Source of the DNA: CAYXWH01 sp964468755
GTDB taxonomy: Bacteria; Chloroflexota; Dehalococcoidia; Dehalococcoidales; RBG-16-60-22
NCBI GenBank assembly: GCA_964468755.1
Contig: CAYXWH010000002.1
Location: forward strand, 47,320 to 111,319
Length of the DNA: 64,000 bases
Reading direction: 5' to 3'
The notes below the pieces were generated by a model. It was given only the letters and a program-made list of their open reading frames with translations. It made no database searches and was not told the origin of the DNA. Positions 25,375 to 33,413 of this stretch are shown here, piece by piece. The position numbers and the translations under genes were made by a program. How positions within the stretch are numbered: the stretch's first letter is position 1; every line of letters starts with the position of its first letter.

Positions 25375-26241
25375 ATGACAAAAGTGCTGGTTATGACCGA
25401 TACCGTGGCTTGCATCCCGAAAAACCTGGCTGAGGAGCACCTGATTAAAGTGATTCCCGCCGCCAACATACTGTACGATGGCCAAAATTATATTGAGGGG
25501 GTAACCCTGAGCGCCACCGATGCCTACGAGCTTATCAAGAAAGACCCGGATAAATTTACTACGGCAGCACTCACCCCGGCCCATATCCTTGATGAATACC
25601 TCAAATCAAGCCAGGAGGCGAAAGAGATACTGCACATCACCCTGTCTTCGGCACTGAGTGCCAATAACAAGACGGCGAATCTGGCCTCAGAAATGCTGCA
25701 AAAGGACTCACCGGAGACCCGGCTAAAAGTGTACGATTCCAAAACCGTGGCCGGAGCACAGGGGCTTATCGTTCTCGCCGCAGCCCAGGCGGCATCGCAG
25801 GGAATGACCCTCGACCAGGTAGTGGATGTTGCCGAAAAAGTGCGACAGAAGACCACGGGTATCATGATGCTGGACACACTGCGCTACATCTACCGCACCG
25901 GACGCATGTCTAAAATGGCTTCTCGAATAGCCTCGTTATTTAACATCAAGCCTATCAACCGGGTGACCGGAGACGGCACCGTGGAGTTTGTTGACCGGGT
26001 GAGAAATCGCGAAAGCGGCTATCAACTGCTTATCAACTTAGTCAAAGAGGAGGCAAAGACTGATTCGCTGCATTTCATGATAATGCATGCCGCCGCACCG
26101 GAAATGGCTGACCGATTCAGTGAGCTGCTGAAACAAAACTTCAACTGCCTGAAAATTATTATCAGCGAATACAGCCCGGTAATGGGTTACGGAGCCGGGC
26201 CGGGAGCCTTGTTTGTCGGTTGCTGCCCTGAGTTAGACTGA
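25375..26241 (+). CDS. DegV family (FakB-like) fatty-acid-binding protein, divergent subfamily, copy 1
   Basis: 288 residues. DegV proteins bind a fatty acid and present it to FakA for phosphorylation. Family landmarks: VLVMTDTVACIP, ITLSSALSANNKTA, YDSKTVAGAQGL, TLRYIYRTGRMSK and INRVTGDGTVEFVDRVR. It departs from typical DegV at the carboxylate-contacting motif: the usual xGVHTGPG reads MGYGAGPG, so the His is missing. AAGGAGG site before the ATG. A closely similar tandem copy follows 113 bp on. Confidence 0.85.
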   Translation: MTKVLVMTDTVACIPKNLAEEHLIKVIPAANILYDGQNYIEGVTLSATDAYELIKKDPDKFTTAALTPAHILDEYLKSSQEAKEILHITLSSALSANNKTANLASEMLQKDSPETRLKVYDSKTVAGAQGLIVLAAAQAASQGMTLDQVVDVAEKVRQKTTGIMMLDTLRYIYRTGRMSKMASRIASLFNIKPINRVTGDGTVEFVDRVRNRESGYQLLINLVKEEAKTDSLHFMIMHAAAPEMADRFSELLKQNFNCLKIIISEYSPVMGYGAGPGALFVGCCPELD

Positions 26242-26354
26242 CTTTACACGGTTAACAGGCTGCACAACCGGGTAGAACAATGATGATAATGCCACTGTTT
26301 TTTAAGCAAGGACACCGGAGCTTACCATGATAAGCGGATGTGTGAGGTGTGAGC

Positions 26355-27233
26355 ATGTCTGATGTGCTGGTAATGACGGACACGGTATCGGGTATTTCTC
26401 CCGAATTAGCCAAGGAATATAATATCAAGGTCGTCCCTGCCGCCAATATAGTCTTTGACGGTCACTTCTATCCTGATGGCCGAGGTATTAGTGCTACTGA
26501 GGCATATAAACTGCTCCAGAAAGACCCAGACAAATTCTCGGCGTCGACCCTTACTCCCAGCGATTTCGCCGGTTACTTCCGCGAGGCGAGCGAGGAGGCG
26601 AAGAATATCGTTCACATTTCCTTTACTTCAGCAATGAGCGGCACCTGCAAATTAGTTGCCCTGGCGGCGGAACTGCTCCATCAGGAATCACCCGAAATTG
26701 ACGTACGGGTTGTCGATTCCAAAACCGCCGCCGGCGCACAGGGCTTACTGGCTATCGCCGCCGCCAAAGCCGCCCGGATGGGGGCAAACCTCGACCAGGT
26801 CGTCAGTGTCATCGATAAAGTAAGGCAAAAGACAGGCGGCCTTATGATGCTGGGCACCCTGCGCTATGTGTACCGCACCGGACGCATGTCCAAGACCGCC
26901 GCCAGAATCGCTTCATTTCTCAACATAAAACCAATAAACCGCATGACCGATGAAGGTAAGCTGGAACTTGTTGACCGGGTCAGAAAAACAGAAGAAGGTT
27001 ACAATAAGCTGGTCAAGCTGGTTAAGGAAGAGGCAAAGTCTGACTGTCTTCATTTCATGGTATCACATGCCGCGGCTCCGGTAATGGCTGAAAATTTCAG
27101 TAAATTGCTCGAACAGAACTTTGATTGTTTGAGTCTGGCAATCAGTGAATACAGCCCGATAATGGGATACGCTGTCGGGCCGGGATGCCTGTTTGTTGGC
27201 TTTCATCCCGAGATAGATTTGTCCCATCGATAG
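26355..27233 (+). CDS. DegV family (FakB-like) fatty-acid-binding protein, divergent subfamily, copy 2
   Basis: 292 residues, closely similar to the preceding gene over its whole length (shared TLRYxYRTGRMSK, SEYSPxMGY, DKVRQKT), so a tandem duplication. It keeps FTSAMSGTCK and DSKTAAGAQGL but again lacks the motif histidine (MGYAVGPG). I choose the ATG at 26355 behind GAGGTG; a GTG at 26349 would add two residues. It precedes the dehydratase/reductase genes by 112 bp on the same strand. Confidence 0.85.
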   Translation: MSDVLVMTDTVSGISPELAKEYNIKVVPAANIVFDGHFYPDGRGISATEAYKLLQKDPDKFSASTLTPSDFAGYFREASEEAKNIVHISFTSAMSGTCKLVALAAELLHQESPEIDVRVVDSKTAAGAQGLLAIAAAKAARMGANLDQVVSVIDKVRQKTGGLMMLGTLRYVYRTGRMSKTAARIASFLNIKPINRMTDEGKLELVDRVRKTEEGYNKLVKLVKEEAKSDCLHFMVSHAAAPVMAENFSKLLEQNFDCLSLAISEYSPIMGYAVGPGCLFVGFHPEIDLSHR

Positions 27234-27345
27234 AAATAGGCTATAATATCACTTCGGCGGGCATTTTTTCTGACCTGGGTTAGCACCGGTCATCTGCCAG
27301 CGCCTGATAAGCCCTATTTCGGAAAGTAGAGTAGTTTCGCGTACA

Positions 27346-28518
27346 ATGGTGGATACAGAGACAACAACCAGTTCCAGGTTACCAACCCTGGAGAGATTTC
27401 GCGAGGTAAACAACACCTTTCCCAAAACCGGTCAGCTTTTGGAGCACAAGCGTAGCGGAGGTAAGGTATTTGGCTGGCTCTGCACCTATTCCCCGGAAGA
27501 AATCATGCACGCCGCCGGCATACTTCCGGTGAGAATTACCGGGTATACCCAGGAGACTGAGCTTGATGACGGCAATGCCTATCTCTACGTGAACAATTGC
27601 TCATTCTCCCGGAGCTGTCTCCAACTCGGTCTGAGGGGGGAATATGACTTTTTCGATGGCGTGGTGGGAGGCTCTACCTGTGATGGTGCCCGCCGCCTTT
27701 TTGACCTGTGGCGCCACTACATTGGAACTCCGTTCCACCATGTCCTCACCGTGCCCCGCAAGTATACGGAAAAAGCCCACGCGCTCTACCGGCGCGAGGT
27801 CACTGACTTCAAGCAACACCTGGAAGAGCACCTCGGCTTGGAAATAACCGATGAGGCTCTTATCGAATCTATCAAGCTGTACAATGAGTCCAGGCGGCTG
27901 CTCCGGGAGTTGTACAACCTGCGCCAGCAAGACAACCCGCCGATTACCGGCGCCGAAACCATGGAAGTCCTGAATGCCAGCTTCCGCATGCCCAAAGAGA
28001 TTTTTAACCAGTGGCTGAAAGAGCTGCTCGACGAGATTTCGGCAGCGAATATCACGCACACCGGTCGGGCCCGGCTAATGCTGGTGGGCAGCGTCCTCCA
28101 TAACCCGGAATTCATTAAGAACATCGAAGACCAGGGCGGGCTGGTGGTCATCGATGAGCTCTGCACCAGCACCCGGTACTGGGGTGACTCGGTAGTGCTC
28201 GACGGCGCCACATCGCCGCTGGAGGCAATCTCCCGTCGCTACCTTAACAATTTCCCGTGCGCCCGCATGTACCCCTCCGATGAGCGCTTTAACCGCATTA
28301 TCGACTACGCCCTCGATTTCAAGGTAGAAGGAGTGGTCAGCGAGATTGTCCGCTACTGCGTGCCGTACTGCCACGACCTGCCGCTGCTCCGGAAGCGATT
28401 GCAGGAACACGGAATACCGGTGCTCGCCCTCGACGTGGAATACGGTACCGCTGGCTCCGGGCAGATTCAGACCAGGGTGCAGGCTTTCCTGGAAATGCTG
28501 GAGGCAAGAAAGAAATGA
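27346..28518 (+). CDS. benzoyl-CoA reductase / 2-hydroxyacyl-CoA dehydratase subunit (BcrC/HgdB-like)
   Basis: 390 residues of the HGD-D family. Features: WLCTYSPEEIMHAAGILPVRI, a cysteine-bearing NNCSFSRSC, GGSTCDGARRLFDLW (cluster-ligand region), and the C-terminal GSGQIQTRVQAFLEML. Such subunits carry a [4Fe-4S] cluster and accept one electron at a time from an ATP-driven activator to reduce an aromatic CoA ester or dehydrate a 2-hydroxyacyl-CoA. Length matches BcrC (~385). Its ATGA overlap with the next gene shows tight coupling. Distinguishing the two reactions would need cluster-ligand phylogeny. Confidence 0.85.
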   Translation: MVDTETTTSSRLPTLERFREVNNTFPKTGQLLEHKRSGGKVFGWLCTYSPEEIMHAAGILPVRITGYTQETELDDGNAYLYVNNCSFSRSCLQLGLRGEYDFFDGVVGGSTCDGARRLFDLWRHYIGTPFHHVLTVPRKYTEKAHALYRREVTDFKQHLEEHLGLEITDEALIESIKLYNESRRLLRELYNLRQQDNPPITGAETMEVLNASFRMPKEIFNQWLKELLDEISAANITHTGRARLMLVGSVLHNPEFIKNIEDQGGLVVIDELCTSTRYWGDSVVLDGATSPLEAISRRYLNNFPCARMYPSDERFNRIIDYALDFKVEGVVSEIVRYCVPYCHDLPLLRKRLQEHGIPVLALDVEYGTAGSGQIQTRVQAFLEMLEARKK

Positions 28519-29780
28519 CGGTTGTGGAAAATACGAACAAGATTCAAGCTATTGTACGGGCAGCCCGATTGATTTCACGTATAAGGCAGGCTGACCCGAA
28601 AACCCGCAAGAGCGAGATTATGTACTACGAGATGCTGGTCAAATACTTCGAACGCATCCTGAATGCCCGCGAGAATGGCGATTTCCTGGCGGCGCATACC
28701 GTATTCTTCCCCGCCGAGCTTATCTATGCCATGGATCTGGTGCCGATGCACAGCGAGACTACCACCTGGATGATCTCCCTGTTCACCGGTGAGTGCAGTG
28801 ATATTTTACAGGCGGGAATTGAGATGGGACTAGCCTCGGAAATATGCACCGCCCACCGGGGCTTGGCCGGTGCCTTTGCCATCGGTTCCCTGCCCTACCC
28901 CGATGCCATGCTGTGGTCCAATATGGTCTGCGATAACACCGCCAAAAGCGGTGAGCTTATCATGGAGTTGTGCGGCTGCCCGGGGTTCTTTATCGACCGC
29001 CCCTTCAAAGACAGCCGGCATGAAGTCGAGTATCTGGCGGGGGAAATGGGCGATATGGTGAAATTCCTGGAAAAGCATTCGGGAAAGAAAATGGACTGGG
29101 ACAACCTTTCGACAATTGTCGAGCGTATGGACCGCCAGATTGAGCTGGTACGCGAGGTCAACGAACTGCGCAAGGCAGTGCCGACACCGTTTCATTCCCA
29201 GGGCTTCATGGAGCTGGTGTCGGTCGATTACCTTTTCCCCGGTCAGCCGGAAGCGATCGAATACCTGGAAACCCTGCGACAGGAACTTGACGATGCCGTG
29301 AAGGCGGGTCAAGGTGCCGTCCCCCAGGAGCGTTTCCGCCTGATGAGCCTGTTCATACCCCCGATGTACCTCATGTCATTTCTGGAGAAGATTTCGCAGG
29401 AATATGGCGCGCTAAGCGTGGTGGAACCGTTCTTCACCTTCTGGGGAGAAGGGCGACTTGACCCGTCACGGCCACTGGAAAGCGTTGCCAAAAAGTCGTA
29501 CATGATTCCCGAGATGCGCATGTACGGGCCAATGGACGAGCGGGCGCTGGGCGCCATTGTCGACTGCGCCCAGCAGTACAAGGTAGACGGTGCCATTTAC
29601 TACGCCGATGTCGGTTGCCGCCATACCTGTGCCACGTTAAAACTGTTCAAGGATGTCCTGGGTGAAATCGACGTACCGGTATTGACCATGGACTGCGATG
29701 TCCTTGACCCTACCGTGACTACCAAGGAAGAATTCCGCGAGAAGCTGGAGCGTTTCTTTGAGCTTCTTGAAGACCGTTAA
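28515..29780 (+). CDS. benzoyl-CoA reductase / 2-hydroxyacyl-CoA dehydratase subunit (BcrB/HgdA-like)
   Basis: 421 residues, the second catalytic subunit. HTVFFPAELIYAMDLVPMHSE, the cysteine region SEICTAHRG, CGCPGFFIDRPF, and YYADVGCRHTCATLKLF are typical of the larger subunit of this family, and the length is near that of BcrB (~435). It should form a heterodimer with the preceding product and hold a second [4Fe-4S] cluster. It starts within the upstream stop codon (ATGA) and ends 19 bp before the first activator gene. Confidence 0.85.
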   Translation: MTVVENTNKIQAIVRAARLISRIRQADPKTRKSEIMYYEMLVKYFERILNARENGDFLAAHTVFFPAELIYAMDLVPMHSETTTWMISLFTGECSDILQAGIEMGLASEICTAHRGLAGAFAIGSLPYPDAMLWSNMVCDNTAKSGELIMELCGCPGFFIDRPFKDSRHEVEYLAGEMGDMVKFLEKHSGKKMDWDNLSTIVERMDRQIELVREVNELRKAVPTPFHSQGFMELVSVDYLFPGQPEAIEYLETLRQELDDAVKAGQGAVPQERFRLMSLFIPPMYLMSFLEKISQEYGALSVVEPFFTFWGEGRLDPSRPLESVAKKSYMIPEMRMYGPMDERALGAIVDCAQQYKVDGAIYYADVGCRHTCATLKLFKDVLGEIDVPVLTMDCDVLDPTVTTKEEFREKLERFFELLEDR

Positions 29781-29799
29781 GTATCTAGTTTGGTGAGCT

Positions 29800-30594
29800 A
29801 TGAAAGCAGTTGGTATTGATATCGGCAGCCTGACCACCAAAGTGGTCGTTATGGAAGACAACAAAATACTGGCCTCGGTCATCATCGATACAGGTGACGA
29901 GGCTGAAGACACGGCGAGGCAAGCCCTGGAGCAGACAATGGACCGGGCAGGAGTTGGTGGGGACGGCGATTACCACCTCGTTTCCACCGGGATAGGCGGA
30001 AAATCCGTCTCCCTCGCCAGGCAATCGAAGGCAATCACCACCTGCCTGGCACGGGGCAGTGCCTATCTGTTCCCTTCGGCACGGATGGTCATTGATATGG
30101 GGGCGGAGAGCAGCACCGTGGTCAAGCTGAATGAGCGCGGACGCGTGCTGGACTGGGCCAACCATGATAAATGTGCCGCCGGCACCGGTTTCTTCCTGCA
30201 GCAGATGGCCAAGCTGATGCAGGTGCCGATGGAAGAAATGGCCCGGCTTTCACTGAACGCGAAAGCCAGTGCCGATATCACCAGTACCTGCGCCGTCTTT
30301 GCCGAATCCGAGGTCATTTCCCACGTTCATCGCGATCCACCTACCCCCCGCGAAGAAATTGTTGCCGGCATCTACAGTTCGGTCATCAGCCGCCTCATGG
30401 CGCTGTGCAAACGGGTGGGCATTACCAGGGACGTCGCCGTTGCCGGGGGCGCGGCGCTTAATGTCGGGCTGGTTACCATACTGGAACGGGAACTCGGCTT
30501 CAATGTGCTGAAACCGGAGTCGCCGCAACTGGTCAGCGCCGCCGGAGCCGCCGTTATCGCCAGAGAAGCTATTGAGAAAGGCATGGGATCATGA
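29800..30594 (+). CDS. ATP-dependent activator subunit, BcrA/BadF/BcrD/BadG family (1)
   Basis: 264 residues with the ASKHA fold: GIDIGSLTTKVVVM, VIDMGAESSTVV, AGGAALN. Two cysteines that hold a dimer-bridging [4Fe-4S] cluster are visible in DKCAAGTG and STCAVF. These proteins use ATP hydrolysis to raise an electron's energy and pass it to the catalytic subunits. Having two different activator genes in tandem is usual for benzoyl-CoA reductase (BcrA plus BcrD), whereas hydroxyacyl-CoA dehydratases normally use one homodimer. Overlaps the next gene by 4 bp. Confidence 0.9.
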   Translation: MKAVGIDIGSLTTKVVVMEDNKILASVIIDTGDEAEDTARQALEQTMDRAGVGGDGDYHLVSTGIGGKSVSLARQSKAITTCLARGSAYLFPSARMVIDMGAESSTVVKLNERGRVLDWANHDKCAAGTGFFLQQMAKLMQVPMEEMARLSLNAKASADITSTCAVFAESEVISHVHRDPPTPREEIVAGIYSSVISRLMALCKRVGITRDVAVAGGAALNVGLVTILERELGFNVLKPESPQLVSAAGAAVIAREAIEKGMGS

Positions 30595-31655
30595 TTGTTG
30601 CTGGTATAGATATCGGTTCACGGGCAGCCAAAACAGTCATCATGAAAGACGGAGCAATTCTGTCGTCAGTCATCCGTGATACCGGACCTGAAAGCGTGAA
30701 GACGGCTTATATGGCAATCAATTCCGCTCTGGATGGCACCGGCCTGTCCCTTGACGACATAGAGTATACGGTAGCTACCGGCTACGGACGGGTGCTGGTA
30801 CCCTTTGCCAATGAGAATATCTCGGAAATCAGCTGCCATGCCCGGGGAATAAGCTGGTATTTCCCGTCGGTAAAGACCATCCTCGATATGGGGGGACAGG
30901 ACTGCAAAGCAATCAGCTGCAATGGTGCCGGACAGGTCAGCAACTTCGTAATGAATGACAAGTGCGCCGGTGGCACCGGCCGGTTCCTGGAGATGATTGC
31001 CGAGGTGCTCAACATACCACTGGCAGAGATTGGTGACCTGTCCCTGGAATCGAAGCAGGCTATTCCCTTCAATACCGTCTGCGCGGTCTTTGCCAAAACA
31101 GAGGCAATCAACTATCTCCGCCGGGGTGTCGACAAGAATGACATCCTCGCCGGACTGCATGAGGCTATCGCCATACGCTCGGTCAACCTGTTGAAGCGGG
31201 TATCAATAGAAAAGGACTTCACCATCACCGGCGGAATATCCAAGAACAAGGGCATGGTGCGCAAGCTTGCCGAGAAGGTGGGACTGGAACCGCTGCTCTG
31301 TGAAGACCCGCAGCTCTGCGGGGCGCTGGGAGCAGCCCTGTTTGCCGCTGAACGCTACACCGGGAAAAGCGCCCCATCCATGAAGGCGCAATACGGCTAC
31401 TCCGACGCCAGCGGCGAGTATTTTATCACCATTGACAATGACCTGTGCAATGGCTGCGGAGAATGCGTCACCGCCTGTCCCGCCGGAGTTTTCACCGTGG
31501 ATAAGGATGACAGCGGACAGCCGAAAGCCAGGGTAACCGAAGATGCCCGGAAGCGGCTCGCCTTCTTGTGTCCCGGATATGAGTCGTGTCGTCGTACCAA
31601 TGAAGTGAATTGCCACAGCGTATGCCCCAGGGAAGCACTACAACATAGCTGGTAA
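30591..31655 (+). CDS. ATP-dependent activator subunit with fused C-terminal ferredoxin domain (2)
   Basis: 354 residues. The first ~265 are a second ASKHA activator (GIDIGSRAAKTVIM, LDMGGQD, cluster cysteines in DKCAGGTG and TVCAVF). The last ~85 add a ferredoxin-like domain with a canonical CNGCGECVTACP and a second set, C-x5-C-x7-C-x3-CP, with unusual spacing. In known benzoyl-CoA reductases the electron donor is a separate ferredoxin, so this fusion would carry the donor on the activator. Followed 36 bp on by plsX. Confidence 0.88.
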   Translation: MIVAGIDIGSRAAKTVIMKDGAILSSVIRDTGPESVKTAYMAINSALDGTGLSLDDIEYTVATGYGRVLVPFANENISEISCHARGISWYFPSVKTILDMGGQDCKAISCNGAGQVSNFVMNDKCAGGTGRFLEMIAEVLNIPLAEIGDLSLESKQAIPFNTVCAVFAKTEAINYLRRGVDKNDILAGLHEAIAIRSVNLLKRVSIEKDFTITGGISKNKGMVRKLAEKVGLEPLLCEDPQLCGALGAALFAAERYTGKSAPSMKAQYGYSDASGEYFITIDNDLCNGCGECVTACPAGVFTVDKDDSGQPKARVTEDARKRLAFLCPGYESCRRTNEVNCHSVCPREALQHSW

Positions 31656-31691
31656 GGCAGCTTATACGCTGTCGCCGGAAAGGAGAGGCAA

Positions 31692-32714
31692 ATGGCCGAA
31701 CCAATACGGATAGCAGTTGATACCATGGGGGGTGACTTCGCCCCGGGCGAAATAGTCCGGGGAGCCGTACAGGCAGCCAGGGAACTGGGGGTGGCCGTAA
31801 TCCTGGTCGGCACCAAAGCCGATATTGACACCGAGCTGGCCAGTCTGGACACCACCGGTTTGCCGATTCGAGTCGTCGAAGCTACCGAGGTCATCAAGGA
31901 CGGTGAAGAACCGGCTTATGCGGTGATGCGCAAACCCAATAGCTCGATAGCACTGGCCAACCGTCTGGTGAAAGAAGGGGAAGCCGAAGCTGTAATCAGC
32001 GCCGGCTCAACCGGGGCGGTCATGGTGGCGGCACTGCAGTACCTGGGGACACTACCCGGGATCGAGCGGCCGGTAGGCGGCGGTGCCTTTCTGCAACTGG
32101 CGCCCAGAACCGTGGTTTTGGACCTGGGAGCCAACGTGGGCTGCCAGCCGTACCATCTCGTCGACTTCGCGGTAGTTGGCAGCGTGTATGCCAGTACCTT
32201 CCTCGGTATCGATAACCCCACCATTGGCCTGCTTAATGTCGGAGCGGAAGAAGGCAAAGGCAACGACCTCGCCAAAGAAGCGCACCGCCTGCTGAAAAAG
32301 AGCGGGCTAAACTTTATCGGCAACGTGGAAGGACACGATATACCGGCGGGGAAAGCCAATGTCATTGTCTGTGACGGCTTTGTCGGTAACGTGCTGGTCA
32401 AGTTCTGTGAAGGTCTGGGCAGGCTTGTCGGGCACTGGCTTGCCAGAGAACTGAAAGACAGCCTCGAAGCATCCGTTCTGGAGGCAACTACCGGCAAGCT
32501 ATTCCGCCTGATGAGTCCCGCCGTTGCCCTGGGGGGAGGCCCCCTGCTGGGGGTCAACGGCGTGGCAGCCATTGCTCACGGAGCCAGCCGGGCTCCCCAG
32601 ATTGCCGGCACTATCAAGCAAACCAAAATGGCCGTCGAAAGCAATTTCGTGGCAACGCTCCGGGCTGAGCTGGAAAAAGCCCAGGCGATAATTGTACGAG
32701 ATAAAGCCGAGTAG
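31692..32714 (+). CDS. plsX: phosphate acyltransferase PlsX
   Basis: 340 residues. PlsX interconverts acyl-ACP and acyl-phosphate at the membrane surface, feeding PlsY. N-terminal RIAVDTMGGDFAPGEIVRGAV, AVISAGSTGAVMVAAL, VLDLGANVGCQPYHLVDFA, GLLNVGAEEGKGND and VCDGFVGNVLVKF are family signatures. ATG behind AAAGGAGAGG. Here it sits between the reductase/activator genes and an acyl carrier protein rather than next to fabD/fabH. Acyl-phosphate is also the product of FakA with FakB, which gives the DegV genes upstream a possible functional link. Confidence 0.95.
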   Translation: MAEPIRIAVDTMGGDFAPGEIVRGAVQAARELGVAVILVGTKADIDTELASLDTTGLPIRVVEATEVIKDGEEPAYAVMRKPNSSIALANRLVKEGEAEAVISAGSTGAVMVAALQYLGTLPGIERPVGGGAFLQLAPRTVVLDLGANVGCQPYHLVDFAVVGSVYASTFLGIDNPTIGLLNVGAEEGKGNDLAKEAHRLLKKSGLNFIGNVEGHDIPAGKANVIVCDGFVGNVLVKFCEGLGRLVGHWLARELKDSLEASVLEATTGKLFRLMSPAVALGGGPLLGVNGVAAIAHGASRAPQIAGTIKQTKMAVESNFVATLRAELEKAQAIIVRDKAE

Positions 32715-32754
32715 CCGGTCAAAGCCAGCAACCAAAATGGCAAGAGGAGACAAG

Positions 32755-32985
32755 ATGTCAGCATTTGATGAACTGAGAAAAACCATCATCCGGGTCACCC
32801 GCTGCAGTGAAGATGCTATCGCCATGGATACGGCGCTAAAGGATATCAAGGCCGATTCCCTGCACTGGGTGCAAATTATCGTGGCTATGGAAAACGCCTT
32901 TGATATCGAAATAGATTTTGAGAAGATGAAAGAAATGACCACCATAGCCGACTTTGTTCAATACGTCGAGAGTATCAATACATAA
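32755..32985 (+). CDS. acyl carrier protein
   Basis: 76 residues with the phosphopantetheine attachment motif ADSLHWVQI (Ser35) and the helix III region IDFEKMKEMTTIADFVQYV. The true start is the ATG at 32755 with an AGAGGAGA site; the frame is open further upstream into plsX. It closes the collinear block from 24502. ACPs devoted to fatty-acid synthesis usually sit with fab genes, so this may be a dedicated carrier for the preceding enzymes or simply the housekeeping ACP paired with plsX. Confidence 0.9.
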   Translation: MSAFDELRKTIIRVTRCSEDAIAMDTALKDIKADSLHWVQIIVAMENAFDIEIDFEKMKEMTTIADFVQYVESINT

Positions 32986-33182
32986 ACCATAATTCTATTC
33001 AAATCAGCAATAAGTTTACTGATAGAACGCCTTACTCCGCTGGTACCTGCAAGAATAAGAGAGAAACGTCTTAGACTCCCAGCCGAATAATCAGTCAAAT
33101 CATCACGCCGCCAATTCCGGCAATCCTTTGTCGCCGCTACAGTTCTTTTTTTACCACTTTGTAACTTTTTTTTACTCAAATG

Positions 33183-33211
33183 TTGACATGCACATTTCAG
33201 AGTATTAATAT
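33183..33211 (+). promoter_or_regulatory. promoter of the liv-type ABC transporter operon
   Basis: TTGACA (33183-33188), 17 bp, TAATAT (33206-33211). This gives a ~195-nt untranslated leader before the TTG at 33414. In the 428-bp gap 32986-33413 I see this promoter, T-rich runs upstream (33145-33175), and no gene or clear riboswitch. Confidence 0.7.
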
Positions 33212-33413
33212 AGTACACAACCATGTCAATACCCGTATGCATGTATGCACACTAAGCGATATTGCTTACCAGTCGCCGTAATAAAAGTCACCACCAGCCA
33301 ACTGGCTATGACAAATCCAGGAAAATACAATCAATGAAAGGGGGAGATTAAAACGACCTGACGAGAATTATAATAACGGTTGATTAAATCTATAGCAGGG
33401 AGGCGAAGATACG

